64,000 nt of DNA, taken from assembly GCF_016427535.1 (NCBI RefSeq), contig NZ_JAELXV010000001.1:434001-498000 (forward strand), in the 5' to 3' direction. Within the stretch, counting starts at the first letter, position 1, and the number at the start of each line of letters is the position of its first letter. This DNA is from Hymenobacter sp. BT559. Its GTDB lineage: Bacteria; Bacteroidota; Bacteroidia; Cytophagales; Hymenobacteraceae. Under the pieces are notes generated by a model. It ran no database searches, was not told the origin of the DNA, and saw only the letters and a program-made list of their open reading frames with translations. This document shows, in pieces, positions 17,325 to 25,527 of the stretch. Made by a program: the position numbers and the translations under genes.

Positions 17325-18188
17325 ATGAAATTATTGCGCTTTGGCCCCATGGGCCAGGAAAAGCCGGGCGTGCTGACTACCGCCGGCCTCTCGCTCGACG
17401 TGTCGGCTTTTGGGGAAGACTACGACGAGAAATTCTTTGCTACCGACGGCCTCACGCGCCTCGCGGCTTGGCTCGATGTCCAAGCCACGGCGTGCCCTAG
17501 GGTACCCGTCGAGACCCGGCTCGGCCCCTGCGTGGCCCGGCCCTCCAAGCTCATAGCTATTGGGCTCAACTACCGCCAGCATGGCGCCGAAACCGGCCTA
17601 GGTACGCCTACCGAGCCCGTTTTCTTCCTGAAGGCGCCTTCCGCCATCTGCGGGCCCAACGACGAAGTGATATTGCCGCGCAATGCCACCAAGCTCGACT
17701 ACGAGGCCGAGCTGGCGTTTGTCATCGGGCGCCGCGCCCGCTACGTGCCAGAGGCCGAGGCGCTCGGCTACGTGGCAGGCTATACTATTCTGAATGACTA
17801 CAGCGAGCGGGCGTTTCAGCTGGAGCGCGGTGGGCAGTGGACCAAAGGCAAGAGCGCCGACACGTTCGCGCCCCTAGGTCCGTACCTCACGCTCGCCGCC
17901 GATGTGCCCAACCCGCAGAATTTGCCCATCTGGCTCACGGTCAATGGCGAGTCTCGGCAGAACGGTACTACTGCCGATATGCTGTTTACCCTGCCCAAGC
18001 TTATCAGCTACGTGAGCGAGTTTATGACGCTGCTGCCCGGCGACGTTATTACCACGGGCAGCCCGGCTGGCTCGGGCGTGGGGCTGCACCCGCCGCAATT
18101 TCTGCAAGCCGGCGATGTGGTGGAGCTGAGCATCGGCGAGCTTGGGGCGCAGCGGCAGCGCATCGTGCCGTTTCGCTTAGGCGAGTAA
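17325..18188 (+). CDS. Fumarylacetoacetate hydrolase (FAH) family protein
   Basis: A 287-residue protein with a short N-terminal domain and a C-terminal FAH catalytic domain. SKLIAIGLNYRQHGAETG begins the catalytic domain. The metal-binding acidic residues lie in LDYEAELAFVIG (two Glu) and NDYSERAFQ (Asp). TTGSPAGSGVG is the late conserved glycine-rich loop. Family members split or decarboxylate beta-keto acids, e.g. fumarylpyruvate or ureidoglycolate; the substrate here is uncertain. A large perfect terminator hairpin begins 7 bases after its stop. Confidence 0.85.
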   Translation: MKLLRFGPMGQEKPGVLTTAGLSLDVSAFGEDYDEKFFATDGLTRLAAWLDVQATACPRVPVETRLGPCVARPSKLIAIGLNYRQHGAETGLGTPTEPVFFLKAPSAICGPNDEVILPRNATKLDYEAELAFVIGRRARYVPEAEALGYVAGYTILNDYSERAFQLERGGQWTKGKSADTFAPLGPYLTLAADVPNPQNLPIWLTVNGESRQNGTTADMLFTLPKLISYVSEFMTLLPGDVITTGSPAGSGVGLHPPQFLQAGDVVELSIGELGAQRQRIVPFRLGE

Positions 18189-18194
18189 TAAATA

Positions 18195-18250
18195 CCTAGG
18201 ACACAAAAAAGCCTCCGCAATCCGCTGCGGAGGCTTTTTTGTGTCCTAGG
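18195..18250. terminator. Bidirectional terminator bounded by CCTAGG at both ends
   Basis: Arms 18195-18219 and 18226-18250 are perfect 25-bp reverse complements with a 6-base loop. The outermost six bases of each arm are CCTAGG, so the genome's iterated palindrome sits at each foot of the stem. It lies between convergent FAH and NmrA genes. Confidence 0.95.
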
Positions 18251-18264
18251 TCGCGTCAGGCTGC

Positions 18265-19137
18265 TTACAGCTTGTAAGCAGCTTTCAAGAACTCAGCCGC
18301 CGACTCGGGCTTGCGGCCGAGCAGCTTTTCCAGCGTGGTGCTGGGGAAATCAAACTCGTCATGCGCGATGGCCACACTGAAGCCCGCTGTCATGTGGATG
18401 GCCCCGGCAGGCACGCCAGCGGCTGCCAGCGCCGTACCAAATTCCTCGGCATCGGGCGACACGTACTGAATGGTTTTGCCTGACAAGTCGCTCAGTATCT
18501 TGGCAATGTCATGGAACGAATACGACGTGTTGTTAGAAATGTCGTAGCTCTGGTTTTCGTGGCCAGTGCCAGTGAGCACGGCCGCGCCAGCGGCGCCCAT
18601 GTCGGCACGGCTAGCGAAGGGGACTTTGCCCTCACCGGCCGGCAGGTAGATAGTGCCGGTTTCGAGCACCGGGCCCATGAACAGCGGCAGCACCTCTAGG
18701 TACAGCGCGTTCTTGAGGATGGTGTAGGTCAGGCCCGATTCCTTCAGTAGCTTTTCAGTAATGAGGTGCGCTTCGGCGATAAAGGCGGCGGCCGACGAGC
18801 CATCCTCCGTTTTGCGCTGGAAGCTGGTGTACACTACGTGCTTCACGCCAGCCTCTTTGGCCGCATTGATAGCGTTGGTATGCTGGGGCACGCGGTTGGG
18901 TACGTCGTTGCCGGACACCAGGAATAACTTGTCTACGCCCTTAAAGGCAGCCACCAGCGAAGCATAGTCGTTGTAGTCGCCCTGCTTGATGGTGACGCCC
19001 TGGGCTTGCAGGTCGGCGGCCTTGGCGGGGTCGCGCGCCAGCACCGAAAGCTGGTCAGCGCTGCCGGTTTTTAGTAGGTTTTCGATTACGGCCTTACCTA
19101 GGCCGCCCGTGGCACCGGTTACAAGAATGTTGCTCAT
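18265..19137 (-). CDS. NmrA-like NAD(P)-binding oxidoreductase (QorB-like)
   Basis: A 290-residue atypical short-chain dehydrogenase. The Rossmann motif ILVTGATGGLGKAVIENLL is at residues 4-22. It is followed by a second-strand LSVLARDP and KLFLVSGND. The catalytic Tyr/Lys pair of classical SDRs is not evident, as usual for NmrA/QorB proteins, which act as NADPH sensors or quinone reductases. It is divergent from an HxlR-type regulator 165 bases away. That pairing is common for quinone/redox stress genes and suggests that the regulator controls it. Cytoplasmic. Confidence 0.85.
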   Translation of the reverse strand: MSNILVTGATGGLGKAVIENLLKTGSADQLSVLARDPAKAADLQAQGVTIKQGDYNDYASLVAAFKGVDKLFLVSGNDVPNRVPQHTNAINAAKEAGVKHVVYTSFQRKTEDGSSAAAFIAEAHLITEKLLKESGLTYTILKNALYLEVLPLFMGPVLETGTIYLPAGEGKVPFASRADMGAAGAAVLTGTGHENQSYDISNNTSYSFHDIAKILSDLSGKTIQYVSPDAEEFGTALAAAGVPAGAIHMTAGFSVAIAHDEFDFPSTTLEKLLGRKPESAAEFLKAAYKL

Positions 19138-19233
19138 GATGAAATAGAAAGGTGGGGCGCCAGCCCCGGCGTTAGTAGGGAAGGAGCACCGGGCTAGGCA
19201 GCTGCCTTACCCCGATGACATGACAAAGGTCGT

Positions 19234-19241
19234 TATCTTTG
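19234..19241 (+). promoter_or_regulatory. Putative -7 element TATCTTTG for the HxlR gene
   Basis: Exact TAnnTTTG match 62 bases before the HxlR start, in the 165-base divergent intergenic region. A short inverted repeat, TTACTAAAAGTGAG, with possible operator character follows. Confidence 0.5.
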
Positions 19242-19302
19242 CTTACTAAAAGTGAGCAGCTACCTGTAGGTAAGCGCTCACCTCCACGTAACCACTCCGC
19301 TT

Positions 19303-19659
19303 ATGCCAGCCACCAGCATGGGGCACTGCCTCACCACGCTCCCCTCCCTACGCGATGCCCTTGAAGTAGTTAGTGGCAAGTGGAAGCTGCTGATACTAGT
19401 AGCGCTAGCTACTGGACACCAGCGATTTCGTGATATCGAACGCAGTATTCCTGGCATCTCGTCCAAGGTGCTAGCCAAGGAGTTGAAGGACCTAGAGCAG
19501 CACCAGCTCATCCGGCGCACCGTGCAGGAAGGCCCGCCCGTGCTCGTGACCTACGAGGTGCTGCCCTACGCCGATAGCCTCGACCCCGTCATTTTTGCCC
19601 TGCGCGACTGGGGGAAGAACCACCGCAAGAAAATCATGGGACCCGCAGTGGAAGCATAA
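19303..19659 (+). CDS. HxlR-type winged-helix regulator
   Basis: A 118-residue HxlR/MarR-like DNA-binding protein. The conserved N-terminal Cys is present in HCLTTLPS, followed by ALEVVSGKWKLLILVAL, a signature of the family. The recognition region is RFRDIERSIPGISSKVLAKE, then the wing VLVTYEVLPYADSLDPV. HxlR proteins respond to electrophiles, disulfide stress or quinones, often through that Cys. It is divergently transcribed from the NmrA-like reductase, its most likely target. A terminator overlaps the region directly after its stop. Confidence 0.88.
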   Translation: MPATSMGHCLTTLPSLRDALEVVSGKWKLLILVALATGHQRFRDIERSIPGISSKVLAKELKDLEQHQLIRRTVQEGPPVLVTYEVLPYADSLDPVIFALRDWGKNHRKKIMGPAVEA

Positions 19660-19698
19660 AAAAAGGCCTGCCGGACAAGTGTCCAGCAGGCCTTTTTT
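19659..19698. terminator. Bidirectional terminator between hxlR-like and ald
   Basis: An A-tract followed by GGCCTGC pairs with GCAGGCC and a T-tract. The stem is interrupted by a 2-base mismatch. It begins at the hxlR stop codon. Confidence 0.88.
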
Positions 19699-19733
19699 GG
19701 TTGCGTGGACTTTGCAGTCCGCGCAACTACTAC

Positions 19734-20861
19734 TTACACAGCGGCGCCTTCCAGCACCGAGTCTACATCCACCAGCGGCAGGCCCCAGGCTTCGGCCACG
19801 CCTTGGTACACCACGTCGCCGTGCACCACGTTCAGGCCGAGGCGCAGCGCTGCGTTGCGGCGGCAGGCTTCTTGCCAGCCTAGGTTGGCGAGCTGCACCG
19901 CGTAGGGTAGGGTAGCATTGGTGAGAGCTAGGGTGCTGGTGTAGGGCACCGCGCCGGGCATGTTAGCTACGCAGTAGTGCACCACATCGTCAATGATGAA
20001 GGTCGGGTTTTCGTGGGTGGTAGGCTTGCAGGTCTCGATGCAGCCGCCCTGGTCCACGGCCACGTCCACGAGCACAGTGCCGGGGCGCATGGTCTTGAGC
20101 ATGTCGCGGGTGATGAGGTGCGGGGCCTTAGCACCCGGAATCAGCACGGCGCCCACCACGAGGTCGGCGGTCTTGATGGCTTCGCGAATGTTGTACTCGT
20201 TGGAGTACTGCGTCACCACGTTTTTGGGCATAAAGTCGTCGAGTTCGCGCAGGCGGTTTAGATTAATGTCCATCACCGTTACTTGCGCGCCGAGGCCAGC
20301 AGCCACCTTGGCGGCCTGCGTGCCCACGATGCCAGCACCCAGCACGAGCACGTGCGCGGGCTTCACGCCAGGCACGCCACCTAGGAGAATGCCGCGGCCT
20401 TTCAGGGGCTTCTCTAGGTACTTAGCGCCTTCCTGCGGGGCCATGCGGCCAGCTACCTCGCTCATCGGAATGAGCAGCGGCAGCGCCCGCGAGGGCAGCT
20501 CCACAGTTTCGTAGGCCAGGCAGATAGCCTTGCGCTCTACCATGGCGTGGGTCAGCTCCTCGCCGCTGGCAAAGTGGAAGTAGGTGAATAGCAGCTGGTT
20601 TTCCTTGATGAGCGGATACTCCTCAGCAATGGGCTCCTTCACCTTGATAATCATCTCCGACTGCTTGTACACATCGGCGATGGTCGGCAGCAGCGTCGCG
20701 CCCGCCGTTTCGTATTCCGCATCGCTGAAGCCCGAGCCTTCGCCCGCGCTTGCCTGCACGAAGAGCGAGTGGCCGTGCTTGCGCAGCTCAGCTACACCGG
20801 CGGGCGTTAGGCCCACGCGGTTTTCGTTATTTTTAATTTCCTTCGGAACGCCGATAATCAT
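19734..20861 (-). CDS. ald: Alanine dehydrogenase
   Basis: A 375-residue cytoplasmic enzyme that interconverts L-alanine and pyruvate plus ammonium using NAD. The N-terminal IGVPKEIKNNENRVGLTPAG is the family signature. The catalytic residues are K75 (IKVKEP) and H96 (TYFHFA). The NAD-binding fold carries VLVLGAGIVGTQAAKVAAGLG, followed by the DVAVDQGGCIET and PTFIIDDVVHYCVANMPGAV segments. Full length for the family. It has its own promoter element 38-45 bases upstream and stands alone as a transcription unit. Confidence 0.95.
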   Translation of the reverse strand: MIIGVPKEIKNNENRVGLTPAGVAELRKHGHSLFVQASAGEGSGFSDAEYETAGATLLPTIADVYKQSEMIIKVKEPIAEEYPLIKENQLLFTYFHFASGEELTHAMVERKAICLAYETVELPSRALPLLIPMSEVAGRMAPQEGAKYLEKPLKGRGILLGGVPGVKPAHVLVLGAGIVGTQAAKVAAGLGAQVTVMDINLNRLRELDDFMPKNVVTQYSNEYNIREAIKTADLVVGAVLIPGAKAPHLITRDMLKTMRPGTVLVDVAVDQGGCIETCKPTTHENPTFIIDDVVHYCVANMPGAVPYTSTLALTNATLPYAVQLANLGWQEACRRNAALRLGLNVVHGDVVYQGVAEAWGLPLVDVDSVLEGAAV

Positions 20862-20898
20862 AAGGGTAGGAGGGGAGAAGTTGACGAGAATCCTGCCG

Positions 20899-20906
20899 CA
20901 AAGATA
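20899..20906 (-). promoter_or_regulatory. Putative -7 element TATCTTTG for ald
   Basis: Minus strand 20906 to 20899 reads TATCTTTG, an exact consensus match 38 bases before the ald start, giving a leader of about 30 bases. The element lies just past the end of the upstream VOC gene. Confidence 0.55.
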
Positions 20907-20940
20907 CGCCCGCGGGTGCGCCTGCTTGGGCAGCCCGTGC

Positions 20941-21447
20941 TTACTCGGCCAGGCGCAACAGGCCTTGCATATCGAGCGGGTGGGTGTACATCGTCAGCTT
21001 GCCGTCGGGCGTGGTGGGCCACTCTGCCCGCGGGCGGTCCCAATACAACTCTAGGCCGTTGCCGTCGGGGTCGTCGAGGTAGATGGCCTCGCTCACGCCG
21101 TGGTCGGAGGCCCCGCGCAGCGGGTAGCTCGCCTGTATCAGGCGTTTCACGATGGTAGCCAGCTCGGCTCGCGTGGCGTACAAAATGGCCGCGTGGTAGA
21201 GCCCCGCTACGCCCTCGCGCTGGGCCGGCCCGCCGCCTCGGCTGTGCCAGGTGTTAAGCCCAATGTGGTGATGGTAGCCGCCCGCCGACAAAAACGCCGC
21301 CTGCCCACCGGCCAGCAACATTACCTCAAAGCCTAGGAGGTCATGGTAGAAAGCCAACGCTCGCGGCAAGTCCGTGACTTGCAGATGCACGTGGCCGATG
21401 CCGGTGCCAGCGGGGGCGGTGTAGGCCGGGAGAGTGGTAGGGTTCAT
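20941..21447 (-). CDS. VOC family protein (CatE-like, single module pair)
   Basis: A 168-residue vicinal-oxygen-chelate protein. IGHVHLQVTDLPRALAFYHD opens the first beta-alpha-beta module with a metal His. YHHHIGLNTW closes it. GLYHAAIL and SDHGVSEAIYLDDPDGNGLE carry the His and Glu typical of extradiol dioxygenases and glyoxalases. The sequence resembles CatE-type catechol 2,3-dioxygenases, but those are usually near 285 residues with two module pairs. This protein is about half that size, so the catalytic assignment is uncertain. It is followed by ald on the same strand after 79 bases. Confidence 0.75.
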   Translation of the reverse strand: MNPTTLPAYTAPAGTGIGHVHLQVTDLPRALAFYHDLLGFEVMLLAGGQAAFLSAGGYHHHIGLNTWHSRGGGPAQREGVAGLYHAAILYATRAELATIVKRLIQASYPLRGASDHGVSEAIYLDDPDGNGLELYWDRPRAEWPTTPDGKLTMYTHPLDMQGLLRLAE

Positions 21448-21568
21448 GGTTGAAGAAGCTAGGTATATATGTAAAAATAATGTATGTACATGAATTGTTT
21501 TGACTAGGCTCGTTACCCTGTTATCTATGCTTTAGAAAGCTAGCCATAACCTGCTCTCTCAATTGTCA

Positions 21569-21850
21569 ATGAATTCTGCAACAGAAATGGAGCTACGCAA
21601 TGCCATGCTGCCACTATGGCTTGAGTATCCTGAAATACCACGCTATTCTATTGGTTGGCGAATGGGAACAGGAGAAGGCTATGCTTGGAAGTTTTCAGAA
21701 TGGTGGGAAAAGCTGAGCCCAGCAGCGCAGCTAGAATACCAAACTCTGTATCCTGAGCCAGTAGGCTGGCGTGGCTGGTACGCCGAAGAGGATTGGGACG
21801 AAGTAGATGAAGAGGAAGCAGCTGATACGTATGGGTTAGATGGCTTTTAA
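21569..21850 (+). CDS. Small Trp-rich acidic hypothetical protein
   Basis: A 93-residue protein of unknown function. It has about ten tryptophans (for example GWRMGTGEGYAWKFSEWWEK and GWRGWYAEEDW) and an acidic tail (DEVDEEEAAD). There is no signal peptide or transmembrane segment. Its composition is more AT-rich than flanking genes. A TTG two codons upstream is an alternative start. It ends inside a strong terminator. Proteins of this look are often found as small accessory or immunity-type genes, but no partner is present here. Confidence 0.6.
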   Translation: MNSATEMELRNAMLPLWLEYPEIPRYSIGWRMGTGEGYAWKFSEWWEKLSPAAQLEYQTLYPEPVGWRGWYAEEDWDEVDEEEAADTYGLDGF

Positions 21851-21889
21851 CCAAAAAGCCTCGCCACACTGGCAAGGCTTTTTGGTTAA
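21847..21889. terminator. Bidirectional terminator overlapping the small-ORF stop
   Basis: TTAACCAAAAAGCCTCGCCA (21847-21866) pairs with 21870-21889 with one G-T wobble and a 3-base loop. The stop codon TAA is part of the left arm. Confidence 0.92.
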
Positions 21890-21918
21890 TGCAAACAAGA
21901 GACGCATGCAAGACGCTC

Positions 21919-22689
21919 TTACTTAAACGGCACCGATGCGCCGCTTTCTTTCACTAAGCTAGTCGGCACTAGGTCCTTCACCACGTTGGCCTTGAGCGTG
22001 AGCTTGGCATCGCCGTGCAGGTCGTTGGAAGCCAGCTTTACTTCTTCGATAGTGGCACCAACGTTACGTTGCGAGTACACCAGCTCAACCACGGCGCTCT
22101 GGCCGGGCTTGATAGTGGGCGGCACACCGCGGTAGCCTACGCAGTAGCAGGGCGACGAAATAGTGCTCAGTACAAGCTCCTTGGGTCCGGTGTTTTTGAT
22201 GCCAATGCGGGCCACTGGCTGCTGCCCGGCTTCGATGCGGCCAAAGTCGTAGGTGCTGCGCTCGAGCACCAAGCGCGGCGAGGCGGCGAGCTGGGCCGGC
22301 GTGAGAGCAGCGCGCAGTTCTTCTTTGCTGAGCACCGTGCCTTTGAGGCTGAGTACCTTGGTGCCCTCGGTGGCGTTACTGACCACGGTCACGGTCTTGG
22401 CAAACACGCCGGGGCGGCCGGCGCTGTTATACACCGCCTTGATAACGCCCGACTTGCCGGGCAGCACCGGCGTTTTGGTCCAGTCGGGGGTGGTGCAGCC
22501 GCAGCTGGCCTGGGCGCTGGCAATGACGATAGGCTGGTTGCCGGTATTCTTAAACTTGAATTCATAACTGGCCAGCGTACCCTCGGGCACCTTGCCAAAG
22601 TCGTGGTCGGTGCGCTCGAAGGTAAGCACGCCCTGAGCGCGGCTCGCCAGAGCTAACAAGCAGAAAATAAGCGTAGAAACGTAGCGCAT
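21919..22689 (-). CDS. DUF1573 domain protein, exported
   Basis: A 256-residue exported protein with a signal peptide (MRYVSTLIFCLLALASRAQ). The first DUF1573 Ig-like domain begins FERTDHDFGKVPEGTLASYEFKF and contains ASCGCTTPDW; a second copy begins LERSTYDFGRIEAGQ with SPCYCVG at the same place. The paired Cys residues (SCGC, CYC) are the conserved feature of this family. DUF1573 proteins are abundant in Bacteroidota periplasm and envelope, function unknown. The start at 22689 is chosen because the signal peptide begins there; the 64 open codons upstream would bury it. A promoter element lies 118 bases upstream, divergent from BCKDH E1. Confidence 0.82.
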   Translation of the reverse strand: MRYVSTLIFCLLALASRAQGVLTFERTDHDFGKVPEGTLASYEFKFKNTGNQPIVIASAQASCGCTTPDWTKTPVLPGKSGVIKAVYNSAGRPGVFAKTVTVVSNATEGTKVLSLKGTVLSKEELRAALTPAQLAASPRLVLERSTYDFGRIEAGQQPVARIGIKNTGPKELVLSTISSPCYCVGYRGVPPTIKPGQSAVVELVYSQRNVGATIEEVKLASNDLHGDAKLTLKANVVKDLVPTSLVKESGASVPFK

Positions 22690-22806
22690 GGCCAGAATGC
22701 CGAGCCTGCGCTCGGCGCTTGGGATGAACAAAAAGGGCCCGTTGCTGGCTTTAAGGCAAATGCCCGGCCGGTGCACCCGCACCCCACCTAGGCCGGGTGC
22801 CATAAG

Positions 22807-22814
22807 CAAATATA
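22807..22814 (-). promoter_or_regulatory. Putative -7 element TATATTTG for the DUF1573 gene
   Basis: Minus strand 22814 to 22807 reads TATATTTG, an exact match. It predicts a leader of about 110 bases and supports the downstream start at 22689. Confidence 0.5.
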
Positions 22815-22837
22815 CGGGCTGCCCCCGGCCGCTTCCG

Positions 22838-22845
22838 TAGATTTG
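22838..22845 (+). promoter_or_regulatory. Putative -7 element TAGATTTG for BCKDH E1
   Basis: Exact TAnnTTTG match 48 bases before the BCKDH start, 24 bases from the divergent DUF1573 element. Confidence 0.5.
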
Positions 22846-22892
22846 CAGCTGCATTCTACCCTTCCCCACCCGCTCACTCAACCTGCTCCGCC

Positions 22893-25319
22893 ATGTCCGT
22901 GCCCCTGCTTGCTGCTACTGAAGCCCCGGCCCTCCTTGCGCTCACTAAAGCCGACATTCTCCAAGATTACCGCCTAGGTTGGGAAAGCCGCTACGCCTCG
23001 CTGGCCGGCCGCCGCGAGGTGTTTATGGGCAAGGCCAAATTTGGCATTTTTGGTGATGGCAAGGAGCTGCCTCAGCTAGCCATGGCCCACGCCTTTCGGG
23101 CCGGCGACCACCGCGCCGGTTACTACCGCGACCAAACCTTTATGGTGGCCATCGGCGAGTTGACCTGGGAGCAATATTTTGCCCAGCTCTACGCCACCCC
23201 CGACGCCGAGGCCGACCCTGCCACCGCCGGCCGCTGCATGAACGGCCACTTTGCCACCCGCCAGCTCGACGAGGATGGCAAGTTTAAAAACCAAGCTCAG
23301 GCCAAAAATTCGTCGGCCGATATATCACCCACCGCTGGCCAGATGCCGCGCCTCGTGGGCCTGGCCTACGCCAGCAAGCTTTACCGCCATAATCCCGAGC
23401 TGCACCAGTACAGCGACTTTTCGGTGAATGGTAACGAGGTCGCTTTCGGCACCATCGGCAACGCCAGCACCTCGGAGGGCATGTTTTTCGAAGCCCTGAA
23501 CGCGGCCGGCGTGCTGCAAATACCGATGCTGGTGAGTGTGTGGGACGACCACTACGGCATTTCGGTGCCCGCCGAGTACCAGACTACCAAACAGAATATT
23601 TCGGCCCTGCTCGCTGGTTTTCAGCGCGAAGGCGAGGGCCAAGACGGATTTGAAATCTACGTGGTGCGCGGCTGGGACTACCCCGCACTGCTCGACACGT
23701 ATCAAAAAGCTGCCGCCATTTGCCGGGCGGCCCACGTGCCCAGCTTGGTGCACGTGACCGAGGTGACCCAGCCCCAGGGCCACAGCACCAGCGGCTCACA
23801 CGAGCGCTATAAGTCGAAGGAGCGTCTGAGCTGGGAAGAGCAGCACGACTGCCTGACCAAAATGCGCGATTGGCTGCTGACCGAAGGTATTGCGGGCGCC
23901 GACGAGCTGGCCCAAATTGAGAAAGTGGCCGCTGCCACCATCAAGCAGGCGCGCACGGCAGCATGGGCCGCGTACTTCAACCCCATTCAGCAGGAGCGCG
24001 ACGAAGCAGCAAAAGTGCTCAACCAGCTGGTGGCCGACAACGGGGCCGAAAACCAGCTGGCCGAACTGGTCAAGAGCTTCCAAACCAACGTGACGCCCAT
24101 CCGGGCCGACATCGTGCGCACCTTGCGCAAGGCCCTGCGCCAGGTGCGCGGCAACCGACCCACCGCCGGCCGCCGTGCTGCTCAGCGCCTGCTCGAAGAG
24201 TGCCTGGCCAACAGCGCCGACCACTACAACTCGTACCTCTTCAGCCAGAGCGACGAGGCCGTTGGCAACATCGAAGAAGTGCCCGCCGAGTACGCCGCCG
24301 ACGCCCCGCTGGTGGATGGCCGCGAGGTGCTGCAAGCCTGCTTCACGGCTAACTTCGAGCGCGACCCTAGGGTGCTTGCTTTCGGCGAAGACGTGGGTTA
24401 CATCGGCGACGTAAACCAGGCCTTTGCGGGCTTGCAGGCTAAGTTTGGTGACCTGCGCGTGACCGACACCGGCATCCGCGAATGCACCATTATTGGGCAG
24501 GGTATCGGCACGGCGCTACGCGGGCTGCGGCCCATTGCGGAGATTCAATATCTTGACTACCTGCTTTATGGCTTGCAGCCGCTCAGCGATGACCTAGCCT
24601 GCTTGCAGTACCGCACCAAGGGCGGGCAAAAGGCGCCGCTGATAGTGCGCACCCGCGGCCACCGGCTAGAGGGCGTGTGGCACTCGGGCTCGCCTATCCA
24701 AATGATTCTCGGCTCGATTCGGGGCATGCACCTGTGCGTACCGCGCAACATGACCCAGGCGGCGGGCTTCTACAACACGCTGCTGCGCAGCGACGAGCCG
24801 GCGTTGGTAATAGAGTGCCTGAATGGCTACCGCCTCAAGGAAAAGCTGCCCACCAACGTAGGCGAGTTTACGCTGCCCCTAGGTCGGCCCGAGGTGCTGC
24901 GCCAGGGCGAAGACATCACCATCGTTACCTACGGTTCGATGTGCCGCATCGTGCTCGACGCCGCCGCGCAACTCGCCGAGGTAGGCATTTCGGTCGAAGT
25001 GATAGACGTGCAAACGCTACTGCCCTTCGACACCGACCAGCTCATTGCCGATAGCCTGCGCAAAACCGGCCGCGTAGTATTTGCTGACGAGGATGTGCCT
25101 GGCGGCGCTACCGCCTACATGATGCAGCAGGTGCTCGACAACCAGAACGCCTACCAGCTGCTCGATTCGGCTCCGCGTTGCCTCTCGGCCCAGGCCCACC
25201 GCCCGCCCTACGGCTCCGACGGCGACTACTTCTCCAAGCCCAACGTGGAGGACGTTTTCGACGTGGTGTATGACATGCTACGCGAGGTGGACCCCGAGCA
25301 GTTTGCTCCTATTTACTAA
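22893..25319 (+). CDS. Fused alpha/beta 2-oxoisovalerate dehydrogenase E1
   Basis: An 808-residue protein joining both E1 subunits of a branched-chain 2-oxoacid dehydrogenase. Residues from about 25 to 420 are the alpha part: FGIFGDGKELPQ, YYRDQTFM, and the TPP-binding segment GNASTSEGMFFEALNAAG. After a helical linker, residues 480-800 are the beta part: VLAFGEDVGYIGDVNQAF, IIGQGIGTALRGLRPIAEIQ, TRGHRLEGVWHSGSP and VIDVQTLLPFDTDQL. It decarboxylates branched-chain 2-oxoacids and acylates lipoyl-E2, supplying branched primers for iso fatty acids and degrading Val, Leu and Ile. Fusion is common in Bacteroidota. No E2 or E3 gene is adjacent. Confidence 0.92.
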   Translation: MSVPLLAATEAPALLALTKADILQDYRLGWESRYASLAGRREVFMGKAKFGIFGDGKELPQLAMAHAFRAGDHRAGYYRDQTFMVAIGELTWEQYFAQLYATPDAEADPATAGRCMNGHFATRQLDEDGKFKNQAQAKNSSADISPTAGQMPRLVGLAYASKLYRHNPELHQYSDFSVNGNEVAFGTIGNASTSEGMFFEALNAAGVLQIPMLVSVWDDHYGISVPAEYQTTKQNISALLAGFQREGEGQDGFEIYVVRGWDYPALLDTYQKAAAICRAAHVPSLVHVTEVTQPQGHSTSGSHERYKSKERLSWEEQHDCLTKMRDWLLTEGIAGADELAQIEKVAAATIKQARTAAWAAYFNPIQQERDEAAKVLNQLVADNGAENQLAELVKSFQTNVTPIRADIVRTLRKALRQVRGNRPTAGRRAAQRLLEECLANSADHYNSYLFSQSDEAVGNIEEVPAEYAADAPLVDGREVLQACFTANFERDPRVLAFGEDVGYIGDVNQAFAGLQAKFGDLRVTDTGIRECTIIGQGIGTALRGLRPIAEIQYLDYLLYGLQPLSDDLACLQYRTKGGQKAPLIVRTRGHRLEGVWHSGSPIQMILGSIRGMHLCVPRNMTQAAGFYNTLLRSDEPALVIECLNGYRLKEKLPTNVGEFTLPLGRPEVLRQGEDITIVTYGSMCRIVLDAAAQLAEVGISVEVIDVQTLLPFDTDQLIADSLRKTGRVVFADEDVPGGATAYMMQQVLDNQNAYQLLDSAPRCLSAQAHRPPYGSDGDYFSKPNVEDVFDVVYDMLREVDPEQFAPIY

Positions 25320-25356
25320 TCCTAGGTTCTGCATCAGGCTTGAATATTACCCCGTC

Positions 25357-25436
25357 TGTCATGCTGAGCTTGCGAAGCATCTTTTCACATCAGGGTGACC
25401 TTGCGTGAAAAGATGCTTCGCAAGCTCAGCATGACA
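25357..25436. repeat. Intergenic inverted repeat, GCATCTT type, perfect 32-bp arms
   Basis: Arms 25357-25388 and 25405-25436 are exact reverse complements starting TGTCATGCTGAGCTTGCGAA. The same core forms the 43.6-kb repeat and half of the 55.9-kb one. Confidence 0.93.
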
Positions 25437-25475
25437 AACGATTTTTGAAGGCTATCCCCTTGCCCTAGATATCAA

Positions 25476-25506
25476 AAAAGCCCGCCAGGGCTACTGGCGG
25501 GCTTTT
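25476..25506. terminator. Bidirectional terminator between BCKDH E1 and lipoprotein genes
   Basis: AAAAGCCCGCCAG pairs exactly with CTGGCGGGCTTTT around a 5-base loop. Confidence 0.9.
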
Positions 25507-25527
25507 ACTAGCAAAAGGTAAAAAAAC

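Noticed and set aside
22690..22881. 64-codon upstream extension of the DUF1573 gene
   Set aside because: It would bury the signal peptide and runs across the predicted promoter elements.
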